64,000 nt of DNA from positions 88,033,350 through 88,097,349 of the forward strand of contig NC_035433.2 of assembly GCF_002127325.2 (NCBI RefSeq), in the 5' to 3' direction. Both the position numbers and the translations under genes were made by a program. This DNA is from Helianthus annuus. Taxonomy: Eukaryota; Streptophyta; Magnoliopsida; Asterales; Asteraceae. This document shows positions 33,618-45,240 of this stretch, piece after piece. The notes under the pieces were generated by a model that was not told the DNA's origin, made no database searches, and saw only the letters and a list, made by a program, of their open reading frames with translations. Position 1 is the stretch's first letter, and every line of letters begins with the position of its first letter.

Positions 33618-35850
33618 TGTGACAACCCGAGCTTTCAAGGTCAGTGACGCGTAATCTGGGATCTCGACTCCGTTAAACTAAACGTTTGATAACTCAATTA
33701 AATAACTTATGGGAAGTTAATTGGACCGAGTATATCTTGGGCTTTATATCTACACCTTACTAACACTCATTATATCGACCCAACTAAATCTCATGAGTTC
33801 AACTAGTCCCTAGTGTGTTTGATGGTTCCTTGTGTAAATGAATATTGGCATGGCCCAAAAGAGTGTAACCGAAATAATCTTGTGATAGGCCCAACTTGGT
33901 TTATTTGATTTAATTGTTATCTTTATATTAGGCTCATGTACGTAACATCTTGTTAACCTCCAAATCATAACAACAAACCCTACTCCCTTAACAAACTATC
34001 GAACGGCAGTGGGTAACGCCCTCTCTTTCGTAACCTTCTGTGCTAATCATAATCTTTTGATTAGGTACGTTTCCCTCATCTCATAGTTGTAGAAATAATT
34101 ATATTGTTACACATGATTTGTGAATATGGGTAGAATCCAAGCATGATCTTAGGGCTGCTTATAAACTGTATCAATTCTAGACATACACAAGTATTATATG
34201 ATGATCGATGTCTCGGTTGCGCAATTAGGGACTGATGGTTAACATGGCATAGTGTTAATAGAAATAGATTATTAACAAGTATGTGTGGGGTTATTCGGAC
34301 CTGAATTACTTGACTGTGACTTTTGATAATCTTGTCTTATATGCATATTACGATCTGATAATTCTTGCTTAACTTTGTTTTCTATGTGTGTGTGTATGAT
34401 TAATATGTAGTGTATGTGTTAGTTTATCACATGAATAAAGTTTGAATTGGTCCAATAGCACAAGATGGTTGAATGGTCCAATGGGATGTAGGTGTTAGTT
34501 TGACTAGTATAAAGGCGGCCATGTGTGTGTGTGATGCTTTGAAATTGTAGGCAAGTAGATAACAACATTAATTCCTGCATGTAATGTTGTTATTCAATTA
34601 GTGGACCGATAGAAAGTTGGGTGGTGTGTTTTGTCTTACTCGGACTATAGGTGACCGCCCACTTATGTCACTTGAATTCCATGTACCCACCATTCATGAA
34701 TTTCAGCGCACAAACTCACAAACAGTCACACAAACAGAACCAAATTACACTTAGTTTTGGGCCACGTGAAGTTGGTTTGGGTATTTTGAAATGGGCCGCA
34801 CTTATAAACCAAGCCCACATTCGATGAGGTCTATGAGATAAACAAGTTGCTGATGTGAACTACATGTTAGTATATATAACAAGTTACGATGCATGCTATG
34901 GTTAAATGTGTTACATGATCACTTATTGCTTGTTGCATAACATTATGTGTATATATTTCATGTGTGCAACTTATAATGAAATACGGGTTTAGACGTGAAT
35001 ATTAAACTGATTGTTGCTGGTAAACCATGATAGGACGTATTTAATCAACTGTTAAACAAGTAACATAATCTGCCGAGCAAACCAAGGTGAGTTCACTGCA
35101 CTTTTCTCAAGCATGCGTCCCGGTGGTTTGGGACAACTGGTAAACATTTGGAAGGGAAACATTGGGTAAATAACTTAATCGGTTTTGGTTATTGCCTGGA
35201 GGGCAATGGGGGTAATTAGTTGATAGCGCTATTAGGTGGGAAACCTCACACCGGGCCGTAAGGACGGGCGTGAACTAATTATCTGGGTATGGCTATGGTT
35301 GTTAGAGGCACACTCCTCGGATACATATGGGCACACTCCCTAGGGTATCTAACGAAGGCAACATAGCAAACGGTCGTTAAGGGGTACCCACTCCCCGGAT
35401 ACATATGGGCACAATCCCTAGGGTATCTAACATGAGCAACATCGTAACGCAACATTAAATCGCATTAACATACATATGGTAACGTAACTTGTTAACAAAA
35501 CCTTGAACTCACCAGCGTAGTCTGACACACTTGTTGCATGCTTGTAGGTAATTATTGAAGGAACTTGGGAGCTTGCTGTCTGGAGTAGCTGGAGTGGTCA
35601 TGGGTCGACAGGAAGGATTTATGTGTCTGATTTCTTGATACTATACTTGGGTTTTGCAACAGTTTAATTATGTTTACAATTTGCTTCCGCTAAACTTATT
35701 GGTTTTCGTTTAAACTTATTGAAGATGTTTTTATTAATAATGGGGATTTTAATTATAACTTGTATGGGTTCAATGTAATTGGTGGCTCGTTATTGGTACG
35801 TCACACGCCTATCAGGGACACTCCCTAGGTGGTATTTTGAGGGTGTGACA
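33618..35850 (+). repeat. 5' LTR of the non-autonomous element (2233 bp)
   Basis: TGTGACAACCCGAGC ... GAGGGTGTGACA, followed by the primer site. No ORF of note. Confidence 0.93.
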
Positions 35851-35853
35851 GTT

Positions 35854-35866
35854 TGGTATCAGAGCC
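35854..35866 (+). promoter_or_regulatory. Primer-binding site of the non-autonomous element
   Basis: TGGTATCAGAGCC, three bases after the 5' LTR, matching initiator methionine tRNA. Confidence 0.9.
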
Positions 35867-38201
35867 ATTGGTTATAGTGAACTTGGTTTTAAAACGTTTT
35901 CATAAAACCAGACTATAACCGAACAGCACCGAAATCGACCATGACACTCAGCTCCAGACTGCAAGGTTCGTTTCTCATTTACGATTGCATAGCATATTTA
36001 GTGTACACTTATGTATAACATTACACGTGAATGCACACTTGGCACCACAGCATGAGCCCTTACATTACCAACCCCTGTTATGTGAACTGTTAGTGTGACA
36101 CTACCCATTGCTTATTCTGATTCTTAACCCTGTAATACCTTTCGTTTGTTGTTTGAATGAGGGGAAACTTTTTGCGCAAGTTAAGAGGCACTGAGATAAG
36201 CATGCAAATTGCCTTATTATTATGGGTGCACACATAATAATAATGTGGGGTGCATGTGAGTCCCAGTGAGGCTTAACGAGTGTGGGAGGGGTTCCGCTCT
36301 GTTAATTGATGTTATATTAGCACTCAGCAGTCTATAGGAGTCATAGCAGTGATTGTCTCCTACTCGAACATGATCTTTTCACCCCTTTCTGAATTCTTAC
36401 GAATCTCGATGCTATCGAGTACCACCTGATCACACATCTGAACGCCTAGCAAACTGTATAGAATGTTAGGTGCTAGTACGAACGTCCCTGAGTTGGATGG
36501 CCCAGCGTCAAATGATTGGACTATACTTTCCCCACCTATCTTTGTTTGTTGGAACTTAGTGTATTGACGCCTTAAATCCCGAAGTGCGATCACTTCTACA
36601 GCACTCTCGCGACATAGAATGATGGACAAGAAGGTAAACGTAGTACCTTACCGACTTCAGCATTTGAACGACCCTAGTTACCGACAACGAACAACAGCGA
36701 TTGGACTCCGATCGAATCCTTAACCCAGCCAGCGACTCATGGGAGTCGACTCTTACGAATCAATCGGGACAAAATCGATGACGATTGACTGTAGAGCGGA
36801 CTGTGTAACCGCCCGCACCACGAGTAGTGCCTTAGGACGTGGCAAGGAATGTGAAAAGAAGGACCTGGTTGGTGAAGGGACGCAGGACACCTTTACAGGC
36901 AACAATACTAGAGGCAACAGTCGCGGCAACATCAAGGTATTTGTGATCGTAGCTTACAGTATGGAAACGAAAGTGACGACAACCAAGGGAACGACGGCAG
37001 TATTGGAAATTCTCGTGACGAAAACCACACTGGAAATGAAGCTCATGGAAGGACATTTTGTATTGGCATAGGCTATACCAGACGTAATAGCACCACAATA
37101 GCTTGGATGGGTAGTTATTCGCTTCGTCTCTGTTCTGGTAACCCTGATGCTTATTGAAACCGAACCTGTTGTGGAGTCGGCTGATGCAAGTTAATTGAAG
37201 CCTTATATGTTCGCTGAGATGCAAACTCGACCTTGGGGGACAGGTGTTCGACATCGACCTTCCTTCCACAACCCTTGATGGTTGCAATATAGTAGTTAGT
37301 GTGGATTGGTTAACCAGAGATCACACAGATACACCAGTGCGGAGAAGACCTTGTGTGGAGAATCGTTATTTGCTCTAAAACGTCAGAGTGGTGCAAAGGT
37401 TAGCGCCATTTCAGCTATGAAGGCCAGAAGTGTCTACGGAGGGGCTACTCTGCTATACTAGCTCTGACGTGACTTCTGAAGAGTTACCTGGTTTACTTTC
37501 ACATCGTTAGGTGGAATTTCAGAATTGACCTTATGCAAATCCTGATTTCCTTCTGGGATACAGCAATCCCTTGGATTCGCTGGATGCTATCACAGATTCA
37601 TCACGGGATTTTCGAAGATTGCGTAGCCTTAACCTCGTTAGCACTGCGGGAAGCGGTGAACTCTTGGGAATCAAATTAGGAAGACGTCTTCTCAGCTTTC
37701 TCAGCTTAGGGAAGTGGGGTAGGCGAAGCACATGGGCCTCGATATCCTATTCACCTGAGTTTTGATAGGATGCATTGAAACCTGAAGACCATATGTGGGT
37801 GACCGGGCCTGAAGGCCCAGATAGCCACGCATGGGAACTAAGTTTGACATGTGGGAAAATCAAGGTAGGATATTAGCAACCAGAAACACATATATGGAAA
37901 TGAGAACCTAGTCACAGATCCAGGATTTGTACTTGAACCCCTTGGGAAGCTGTTAAGCTTAAGAATTAGTGGAAATTCGCGGTGGGAGAACGCAAAGATC
38001 AGGTGAAGCTCTGTTATCCCCGATTGTTCAACGGTGGGACCAACCTTCGATATCCTTGGCGAATTTCGGGACGAAATTCCCTTTCAAGTTGGGGATGATG
38101 TGATACCTGAGCAGAATCTGCAACAATATTGATTTCTCGCTTCACTCCTCTGTGGTTACTTGTCAAATTTCGGGACGAAATTTCTTTCAAGTTGGGGATG
38201 A
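35867..38201 (+). pseudogene. Scrambled gypsy pol remnants (protease, RT) in the internal region
   Basis: Broken plus-strand frames near 37245-37315 resemble the end of a gypsy protease (FDIDLPSTTLDG, then VVSVDWLTR). Near 37572-37640 they resemble the RT connection motif (LGFAGCYHRFITGFSKIA). Many stops and rearrangements intervene, and the fragments lie far closer together than in an intact pol. No domain is complete. Two copies of a hairpin plus purine tract lie at about 38065-38103 and 38165-38201. Confidence 0.55.
38184..38201 (+). promoter_or_regulatory. Polypurine tract of the non-autonomous element
   Basis: 'caagttggggatga' directly before the 3' LTR TG. A hairpin aatttcgggacgaaatt (38166-38182) precedes it. 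An earlier duplicate of both lies near 38065-38103. Confidence 0.7.
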
Positions 38202-40434
38202 TGTGACAACCCGAGCTTTCAAGGTCAGTGACGCGTAATCTGGGATCTCGACTCCGTTAAACTAAACGTTTGATAACTCAATTAAATAACTTATGGGAAG
38301 TTAATTGGACCGAGTATATCTTGGGCTTTATATCTACACCTTACTAACACTCATTATATCGACCCAACTAAATCTCATGAGTTCAACTAGTCCCTAGTGT
38401 GTTTGATGGTTCCTTGTGTAAATGAATATTGGCATGGCCCAAAAGAGTGTAACCGAAATAATCTTGTGATAGGCCCAACTTGGTTTATTTGATTTAATTG
38501 TTATCTTTATATTAGGCTCATGTACGTAACATCTTGTTAACCTCCAAATCATAACAACAAACCCTACTCCCTTAACAAACTATCGAACGGCAGTGGGTAA
38601 CGCCCTCTCTTTCGTAACCTTCTGTGCTAATCATAATCTTTTGATTAGGTACGTTTCCCTCATCTCATAGTTGTAGAAATAATTATATTGTTACACATGA
38701 TTTGTGAATATGGGTAGAATCCAAGCATGATCTTAGGGCTGCTTATAAACTGTATCAATTCTAGACATACACAAGTATTATATGATGATCGATGTCTCGG
38801 TTGCGCAATTAGGGACTGATGGTTAACATGGCATAGTGTTAATAGAAATAGATTATTAACAAGTATGTGTGGGGTTATTCGGACCTGAATTACTTGACTG
38901 TGACTTTTGATAATCTTGTCTTATATGCATATTACGATCTGATAATTCTTGCTTAACTTTGTTTTCTATGTGTGTGTGTATGATTAATATGTAGTGTATG
39001 TGTTAGTTTATCACATGAATAAAGTTTGAATTGGTCCAATAGCACAAGATGGTTGAATGGTCCAATGGGATGTAGGTGTTAGTTTGACTAGTATAAAGGC
39101 GGCCATGTGTGTGTGTGATGCTTTGAAATTGTAGGCAAGTAGATAACAACATTAATTCCTGCATGTAATGTTGTTATTCAATTAGTGGACCGATAGAAAG
39201 TTGGGTGGTGTGTTTTGTCTTACTCGGACTATAGGTGACCGCCCACTTATGTCACTTGAATTCCATGTACCCACCATTCATGAATTTCAGCGCACAAACT
39301 CACAAACAGTCACACAAACAGAACCAAATTACACTTAGTTTTGGGCCACGTGAAGTTGGTTTGGGTATTTTGAAATGGGCCGCACTTATAAACCAAGCCC
39401 ACATTCGATGAGGTCTATGAGATAAACAAGTTGCTGATGTGAACTACATGTTAGTATATATAACAAGTTACGATGCATGCTATGGTTAAATGTGTTACAT
39501 GATCACTTATTGCTTGTTGCATAACATTATGTGTATATATTTCATGTGTGCAACTTATAATGAAATACGGGTTTAGACGTGAATATTAAACTGATTGTTG
39601 CTGGTAAACCATGATAGGACGTATTTAATCAACTGTTAAACAAGTAACATAATCTGCCGAGCAAACCAAGGTGAGTTCACTGCACTTTTCTCAAGCATGC
39701 GTCCCGGTGGTTTGGGACAACTGGTAAACATTTGGAAGGGAAACATTGGGTAAATAACTTAATCGGTTTTGGTTATTGCCTGGAGGGCAATGGGGGTAAT
39801 TAGTTGATAGCGCTATTAGGTGGGAAACCTCACACCGGGCCGTAAGGACGGGCGTGAACTAATTATCTGGGTATGGCTATGGTTGTTAGAGGCACACTCC
39901 TCGGATACATATGGGCACACTCCCTAGGGTATCTAACGAAGGCAACATAGCAAACGGTCGTTAAGGGGTACCCACTCCCCGGATACATATGGGCACAATC
40001 CCTAGGGTATCTAACATGAGCAACATCGTAACGCAACATTAAATCGCATTAACATACATATGGTAACGTAACTTGTTAACAAAACCTTGAACTCACCAGC
40101 GTAGTCTGACACACTTGTTGCATGCTTGTAGGTAATTATTGAAGGAACTTGGGAGCTTGCTGTCTGGAGTAGCTGGAGTGGTCATGGGTCGACAGGAAGG
40201 ATTTATGTGTCTGATTTCTTGATACTATACTTGGGTTTTGCAACAGTTTAATTATGTTTACAATTTGCTTCCGCTAAACTTATTGGTTTTCGTTTAAACT
40301 TATTGAAGATGTTTTTATTAATAATGGGGATTTTAATTATAACTTGTATGGGTTCAATGTAATTGGTGGCTCGTTATTGGTACGTCACACGCCTATCAGG
40401 GACACTCCCTAGGTGGTATTTTGAGGGTGTGACA
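38202..40434 (+). repeat. 3' LTR of the non-autonomous element (2233 bp)
   Basis: Same length and ends as the 5' LTR, followed by the GTAAT duplication. Confidence 0.93.
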
Positions 40435-40488
40435 GTAATGGTCACTCGCGGTCGATGCTGACGCGAGATCTGGGACCATACCCCTTCA

Positions 40489-42090
40489 AGTCCCCCCAGT
40501 CTAGTGTTGCTGCCATATGCAAGTTGCATGTGGGAGGAGTACTGGACTATGGTGTCTAGAAGGTAGTTTGGAGTCTGGAGAAGATCCTAGGCCATGTAGA
40601 TGGTCTTTGCTCTTTGTAAATCAAGCTGGAAATCTGGAAGGGTCATCTGATGCCTCTTCCGTACCGGTGAGAACGTTTCGTCTGATGCGAAATTCTCAGC
40701 CTCAGGTTGGGTGCCACCTGTTGGTGTGTCGAACCAACCTTTTGAGATCTTGCTAGGGGTGTGCACAAACTTCGAACCAAACTCTGAGATGGTGGTTGAA
40801 GATGTACACAAACTTTGAACCAACCTTTGAGGTGGTGAATGAAGAAGAGAGTGGTCTTCAGTAGTGATTGGACATGTAATGATGATCCCTTTTGTGGGGT
40901 GTTCAAGTTCTTCCAATTAGCTCTCAAGTAACCGCACGTCCTTTGCGGTTACCTCGTCGCTTGACATTGTTGGCCACAGTTGGGTGAACAATGTTGGATA
41001 CTTGCATCATTGTTGGCCATGTTTGGTCGAACAATGTGAATCTGGATAATGGTCAAATAAACATGGTCATAGGCATGGTAATGTCCACCATTGTTTATTC
41101 TATCCGTCTTACAAGTAGGGTAACAAAGTCATAAGCAGACTTGTTACCGCTGTTTGGCCGCTTGTTGTTCGATGAGATCTCTTATGATCATTGGGGATCT
41201 CGTCCGCATCTCTTCCTTAGCCACTTTCCTTCACGCTCCAATACCGAGGAGTTTTCCTTGAAGTAGCTTCGTTCATCTATGTGATGACTTAGTTGTGGCT
41301 CTTCCGTAGCAACCATTTGCGGAGCTATGGGTGTGTCCGCAGCGACTCATGAGTGTCTGCGGTTTTGTCACCTCATACTCGCTTAGACCGAGTGTGTTGC
41401 TCGGACGTGGCTCTTGAAGGATCAGGAGTCAGGGTTGCTGATGTGCGTGCACGTACATTCCCCTCCTTCTTTTTGTTGAAGAAGTTGTTTATGCACCCTC
41501 TGTGGTTGTGAACCGGACAAGAGGGATTTGAAGCTTGAAGAGAATGAAGGCAATGCGGTTTATCTGTTTCTGAGATGCGGTTCAGTCCAAAGAACAATGC
41601 TGGTTCTGAGTATCTGACACACCTGTACGAGCTCATGTGTGTCAGTTCCGCATATTCCACGTGTGCTCATGGGTATGTGCGGACATGTCTATACCCCCTT
41701 AACCGTGGAAGGATATAATTTTTAGCTATTTTGAGGGGTATGTAAAAAAACAACATGCGGTATGGGTTATGGTGCGATATACCAGAGAAACCGCATGCCA
41801 CTTGTGTTTGGATAATGTTGTCGCCTTTTGTTGTATACGTGGCTGAGCGCACGTGTGAGTTGGTGGAAGTTGGTGAAATTTCCTGGCATGTGCTGAAATG
41901 AAAGGACATTTGCACTGCCCGAGGTCATTAAATGCACTGCAGCAGGAGTGTAAACGTCTCCTATGTCAGGCGCGTGTGCGGCCACGCGCGCGTGGTAACC
42001 GTCAGCGGAAGCGTCGCTTGACACGTGGTGCCGCATAATTCGCTCTTTTTGAACGTGATGATTCAGTTTCCATGTTGCATTAATTGCGAT
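40489..42090 (-). other. Tat element 3' untranslated region
   Basis: Starts with the purine tract ACTGGGGGGACT (minus, 40489-40500). It continues without a recognisable gene; small reading frames on both strands look like chance. A flipped copy of the 55-bp junction module is at about 41687-41742. Confidence 0.5.
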
Positions 42091-42093
42091 CGG

Positions 42094-42124
42094 TATATAA
42101 GGGGAAACCACTCGTGGTTTCCCC
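42094..42124 (+). promoter_or_regulatory. TATA box and palindrome upstream of the antisense gene
   Basis: TATATAAGG at 42094-42102, then the palindrome ggggaaaccac..gtggtttcccc (42101-42124), about 130-160 bp before the first ATG at 42256. The position fits a polymerase II core promoter for the plus-strand gene. Activity is inferred. Confidence 0.5.
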
Positions 42125-43775
42125 TCACTTGTTCAACATTTCAAAAATTCCGGTGAGAGAAAAAAGTTTCCTCTGTCTTCTCCGATAAGGTTTTCTGAAA
42201 TTCCGGTGAGGTGGTTTGAGTTTTAGTCCTCATTTCTTTTTCTTCTACAACTCTTGTGGCTGAACCATCAAATCCACACAATGTGGAGGGTGAAAACCCT
42301 GAACAGCCGGTGGCAGCGGCTGATGAAGATGAAGACGATGATGGTGGTGCTCCCGGTGGTGGGTTACCGGTATTGAAGTGGTCAAGGGAGCAGTTTAGGG
42401 TCCTGATGACCAGCATACAAATGGCAGATGAGTGGGGTGCCACGTACCCATAAGAGGGTGACACCGGTGCCGATGCTCCGGCGGGATACATCACCCTATG
42501 GGCTGAGTTTTTTAACGATGGCAACCTTCGATTGCCGGTGACGGTGTTTGTTGCCTAGGTATTAGAGCACTATCACCTTCATATTTCCCAACTGAGTCCA
42601 TTTGGGATGTTCCAAATCAGAAACTTCGAGTACACCTTCCGGGCTCATGGGTTGGACGTTACTGTTGAGAATTTCCGGCGGTTCTACCAGTTGTCGGTAA
42701 ACACCGGCTTTTTCTCTTTTAACCAGAGGTATGGGAGCCCCAAGCTGATGACCCCTCCGAAGGGTCTTACCAAGTGGAAAAAGAGATTTTTCTACGTTAA
42801 AGCCTGTGCGGTGCATGCCAACATGACCTTTCGGGACGTGAGTGTGGGTGTTACTTCGGAGGATATTCCTATCGCCACCGCAAAGACTGTGGATTGGTTA
42901 TCTAGGCTGCGGCCTATTTAACTTAAGAAATTGGACAACAATCAGTTGTGGGTGTTGCGGATGATGCTTAGCAGGCCGGACAGGAAGGCAAGGCCCGTTT
43001 TGCGGGAAAAGAGTGGTGGTAAGCCTGTTATTCTTGTGTGGTTTTCCTTGCTTCTTGACACTTTTATTAATGTGCATGTGTTTTCTCAGAGAATGCGGTC
43101 GGCCTGTGGAGGATGTTTGAGCCAGACTTTAAGGCAAAGTTGAGTTGATTGCGGTTTCAGAACGTGAAGGTTTTAACCTAGAAATTGTTGGCAATTTCCG
43201 CGTTCCCACACGTGAGATGGTGAATGCACCTATGCCGGAAGGCGAAGGTATCTTCTAAGATTCCCTTGTTGTTTTAAAGTTCAACCTTGTAATCTGCTTG
43301 CTTGCTTGTGTCGAACGCAGGTATTCTTGGGGACTTGGGGAAGTTTGAAAAACCTGTCCCTAAGAAACATGCAAAGAAGAAGCAGGTGAAGAAACCCGCG
43401 CAGGGTCGTGGTAAGGAGAAAACAGAGGGTTCTGCCGCCCCTCCTTTGGTATCGCAGGCCGCAGGTATCTCTCGTTCTTGTTACCGCGGATATACCGATT
43501 ACGTGGTAGTATCTGACACCCTTGAGGGTTTGGGTGTTCCAGGTGGTGGTGCGGCTGTAGGTGGGACTGCTGCGGGTGCCACCCTTGCTGGTGAGAAGAG
43601 GAAACCGGAGCAGACAGCTGCTGGTGCCGGTGAACTGAAACGTCGGAAGTTGCAGTCCAAGAGGGCTGGTCCGACACAAAAGAAACCTGTGGTTACTGCT
43701 GGTAAGTGTAACTTTCGTAATTGTTTTGTATGCACAACTTGTTTTCTGATAGTTGTTGCTTTCTTTGCTTTGTAG

Positions 43776-44921
43776 AACCGCAGTAAAGATTTTTCTTTCT
43801 TTGATGCTCCCTCGTCTCCCTTGCATACCATGGCTATGGATGCGGGTGTTACGAAGGAAACTGCGGCACCTTTTGCCAAGGTGGTGCCCGATCCGATCGT
43901 GCAGGCGGAGAAGACTGCGGTGAAGGTTGCGACCCAGATGTTTGATACCGTTGATTCTTCTAACAACTTGATCTCTCCAAATGATGCTGATAATTTGGAT
44001 CTACGGTTTTCTGACGCTGGGAAGCAAAAATCTGGTGCTGAGCCGCAGAAATCTCCTGCTGGGGAGAAGGTTACTGGTTCTTCTTCTGGCGGTGCGGGTT
44101 ATGATGGACCTCCGATTCAGCCTGGGGAGTCTGAATTGGAGTATTATTACCGCACTTACACACAGGATCGAAGTACAAGTTATCACCGACCCCCCTGGAC
44201 TGTTATGCAGGGGGATGATATTTCCAACGATCCTTCCGCTTGTAGGGAAATTTTGGGTGGCCTGGGCACCCCGTTTGAAGTTGACCGCGCTCGTGCCGCA
44301 TCCCCTGAACTTCGCATCAACCAACTTTCCACCATGCTTGTGGGAAGTTCCATAGTGGCGAACGCCATTATGGAGGACTATAAGTTGTTGAGTCGGAGGG
44401 AGGAAGAAGCTGCACGGATGCGGGCTGAGGCGGAGAAGTTGGTTAGAGCTGCTCGCGCAGGTGCAGAGCAGCTTGAAAAAGATAAGGCTGCTTTTCAAAA
44501 GCAGAAGCAAACTGAGGAGTGGGCTGCGACTGCCGAGCTTAAACAGGTGCGTACCCTTGCCAAGTTACTTTCTGAGGAGCGTAAGAATTGGAAAGAAACA
44601 TTTTCCAATGAGCGCAAGACATGGAAAGAATCTTGGGCTAAACAGAATGAAAATATGTTTCATGCTCGCCAGGAGTTGGTTAATGTCAAGGCAGCGAATG
44701 CTGTTTTAGGCAAGGAGAAAGCTGCGGCTGAGGTGATTGCTGTTAAAGCCCAGCAGGCGGAGGCCCAGGCTGTGAAGGCTCTTGAAGAGGCCAAAGAGGC
44801 AGGGGCCCGTGCTGCAAAGGCCCTTGAAGAGGCCAAAGAGAGGGAGAGCCGTGCTTCTAAGGCTCTTGAAGAGGCGAATGCTGAGCGCACCCGTTTGAAT
44901 CAGGTTGTTGGCAGCCTTCAG
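43776..44921 (+). CDS. Large coiled-coil exon of the antisense gene
   Basis: The longest exon of the gene above, with one open frame (NRSKDFSFFDAPSSPLHTM...). The N-terminal half is low-complexity and acidic. From about 44340 it is a long Ala/Glu/Lys-rich helix with tandem repeats ALEEAKE-GARAAK (44765-44880), expected to form a coiled coil. It ends LNQVVGSLQ|gtatga at a donor site. The next exon (45010-45174) continues the coil in phase. Possibly a multimerisation domain; no catalytic motif. Confidence 0.65.
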
Positions 44922-45240
44922 GTATGATTTGTTTTTTCTGTTTTATTTTTCCTTGTGCCTTTCGAGAATGTTTACTAACTTTGTGCAAACTGCTTCTTGC
45001 TTTTGAAAGGTTGAGGTGCAGACTCGCGAGGCCAAGCTTGCAGACATTACTGTCCGCGTGACTGTAGCTGAAGACCGGGCTAACGAGGCTGTCGAGGCTA
45101 GGGACGCCCTGACCTCGTCGTTTAACCAGCTTGAGGCTGAACGTGAGTGGATGCGGTGTCACGGTATTGCACATGTAAGTATCTGATGCCTCTGTATTTA
45201 TTCAGATTAGCGTGTGAATCTTATCGTTCTTTTGTTGCAG

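Larger units (their letters stand above)
33618..40434 (+). mobile_element. Non-autonomous Ty3/gypsy-derived element with identical-length LTRs
   Basis: Two 2233-bp LTRs (33618-35850 and 38202-40434) flank 2.35 kb without usable coding sequence. GTAAT is duplicated at 33613-33617 and 40435-40439. The LTRs keep a constant 4584-bp offset from end to end and I saw no difference in the segments compared, so the insertion is very recent. The internal part holds scrambled remnants of gypsy protease and RT. It must have moved with proteins from a related autonomous element. Confidence 0.92.
33038..40488 (-). repeat. Tat 3' LTR (truncated, minus), split by an LTR retrotransposon
   Basis: Starts TGAAGGGGTATGG on minus at 40488, preceded by the purine tract ACTGGGGGGAC, so it is the 3' LTR of the Tat element whose pol lies at 46253-50547. 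Its own sequence is 33038-33617 plus 40440-40488 (about 629 bp). It matches the left arm closely but breaks off about 75 bp before the LTR end. Confidence 0.75.

Noticed and set aside
43281..43966. Minus-strand open frames under the antisense gene
   Set aside because: Low-complexity complements of the GC-rich exons; no motif, and the plus strand has a coherent exon structure.
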